Origin: Gillisia xinjiangensis
Lineage (GTDB): Bacteria; Bacteroidota; Bacteroidia; Flavobacteriales; Flavobacteriaceae
Direction: 5' to 3'
Length of the DNA stretch: 64,000 nt
NCBI RefSeq assembly: GCF_046298265.1
Contig: NZ_JBKAHK010000001.1
Span: 175,727 to 239,726, forward strand
Of the stretch, positions 63,997 to 64,000 are shown piece after piece (position 1 is the first letter of the stretch; every line of letters begins with the position of its first letter). Below the pieces are notes generated by a model that saw nothing but the letters and a program-made list of their open reading frames with translations, searched no databases and was not told where the DNA came from. The position numbers were made by a program, and so were the translations under genes.

Positions 63997-64000
63997 ATTT

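Overview
This window reads as a chromosomal segment of a marine-type member of the Flavobacteriaceae (Bacteroidota), close to Gramella/Christiangramia, Salegentibacter or Zunongwangia in style. The evidence is: type IX secretion and gliding genes (porV, gldJ); a secreted protein with SprB-type repeats and a type IX C-terminal sorting domain; Bacteroidota -7 promoter motifs of the form TAnnTTTG; few Shine-Dalgarno sites; AT-rich spacers; and an rRNA operon with tRNA-Ala before 23S. The genus is inference; no 16S is present. I see no integrase, phage, CRISPR array or intact insertion sequence.

Layout. 1-5.3 kb: cdd (cut by the window edge), porV, divergent gldJ, murF and a tRNA-Val. 5.4-11.2 kb: mfd, a disulfide-oxidoreductase-like flavoprotein and a TspO-like membrane protein. 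11.2-18.7 kb: the ligase-associated DNA repair cluster (exonuclease, ATP-dependent ligase, Lhr-like helicase, PdeM phosphoesterase), all on the minus strand. It is split between ligase and helicase by an array of about six 214-bp hairpin-rich repeats that carries a DUF559 nuclease-like gene. 18.8-25.5 kb: TerB-like protein, fbp, two tandem GNAT acetyltransferases, aspartate kinase, a two-domain acyltransferase of the ornithine/glycine-lipid type, an SDR protein and YwbE. 25.7-30.5 kb: a compact minus-strand run (VOC, small membrane protein, 2-hydroxyacid dehydrogenase, cupin), then mgtE, rsmA and a DUF4286 gene. 30.6-40.4 kb: TPR protein, serS, HTTM protein, ribF, pth, rplY, an exported M20 peptidase and prs. 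40.6-49.9 kb: CIA30-like protein, tRNA-Leu, an exported protein broken by one in-frame TGA, tRNA-Val, folC, tonB-exbD-exbB, glutamate dehydrogenase, anmK and an acyl-CoA dehydrogenase. 50.3-56.5 kb: gltB-gltD, followed by a 3' remnant of a second acyl-CoA dehydrogenase. 56.5-59.5 kb: the type IX-secreted SprB-repeat protein. 60.1-64 kb: the 3' part of an rRNA operon on the minus strand (tRNA-Ala, 23S, two identical 5S genes and a decayed third 5S, each with its own terminator).

How genes work together. PorV and GldJ belong to the secretion and gliding machinery that would export the SprB-repeat protein. The four repair genes form one known cooperating cluster. gltBD, glutamate dehydrogenase and aspartate kinase cover nitrogen assimilation and amino-acid supply. 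ExbB-ExbD-TonB energise outer-membrane uptake. pth-ribF-HTTM and rsmA-mgtE are overlapping transcription units.

The least explained structure is the repeat array with its DUF559 gene inside the repair cluster. It looks like a multiplying palindromic element whose copies also seem to have supplied the C-terminal tails of Mfd and of the ligase. Other second-look items are the decayed 5S, the acyl-CoA dehydrogenase remnant, the TGA-interrupted gene, porV without an adjacent porU, and a tRNA-Val with C at position 33.
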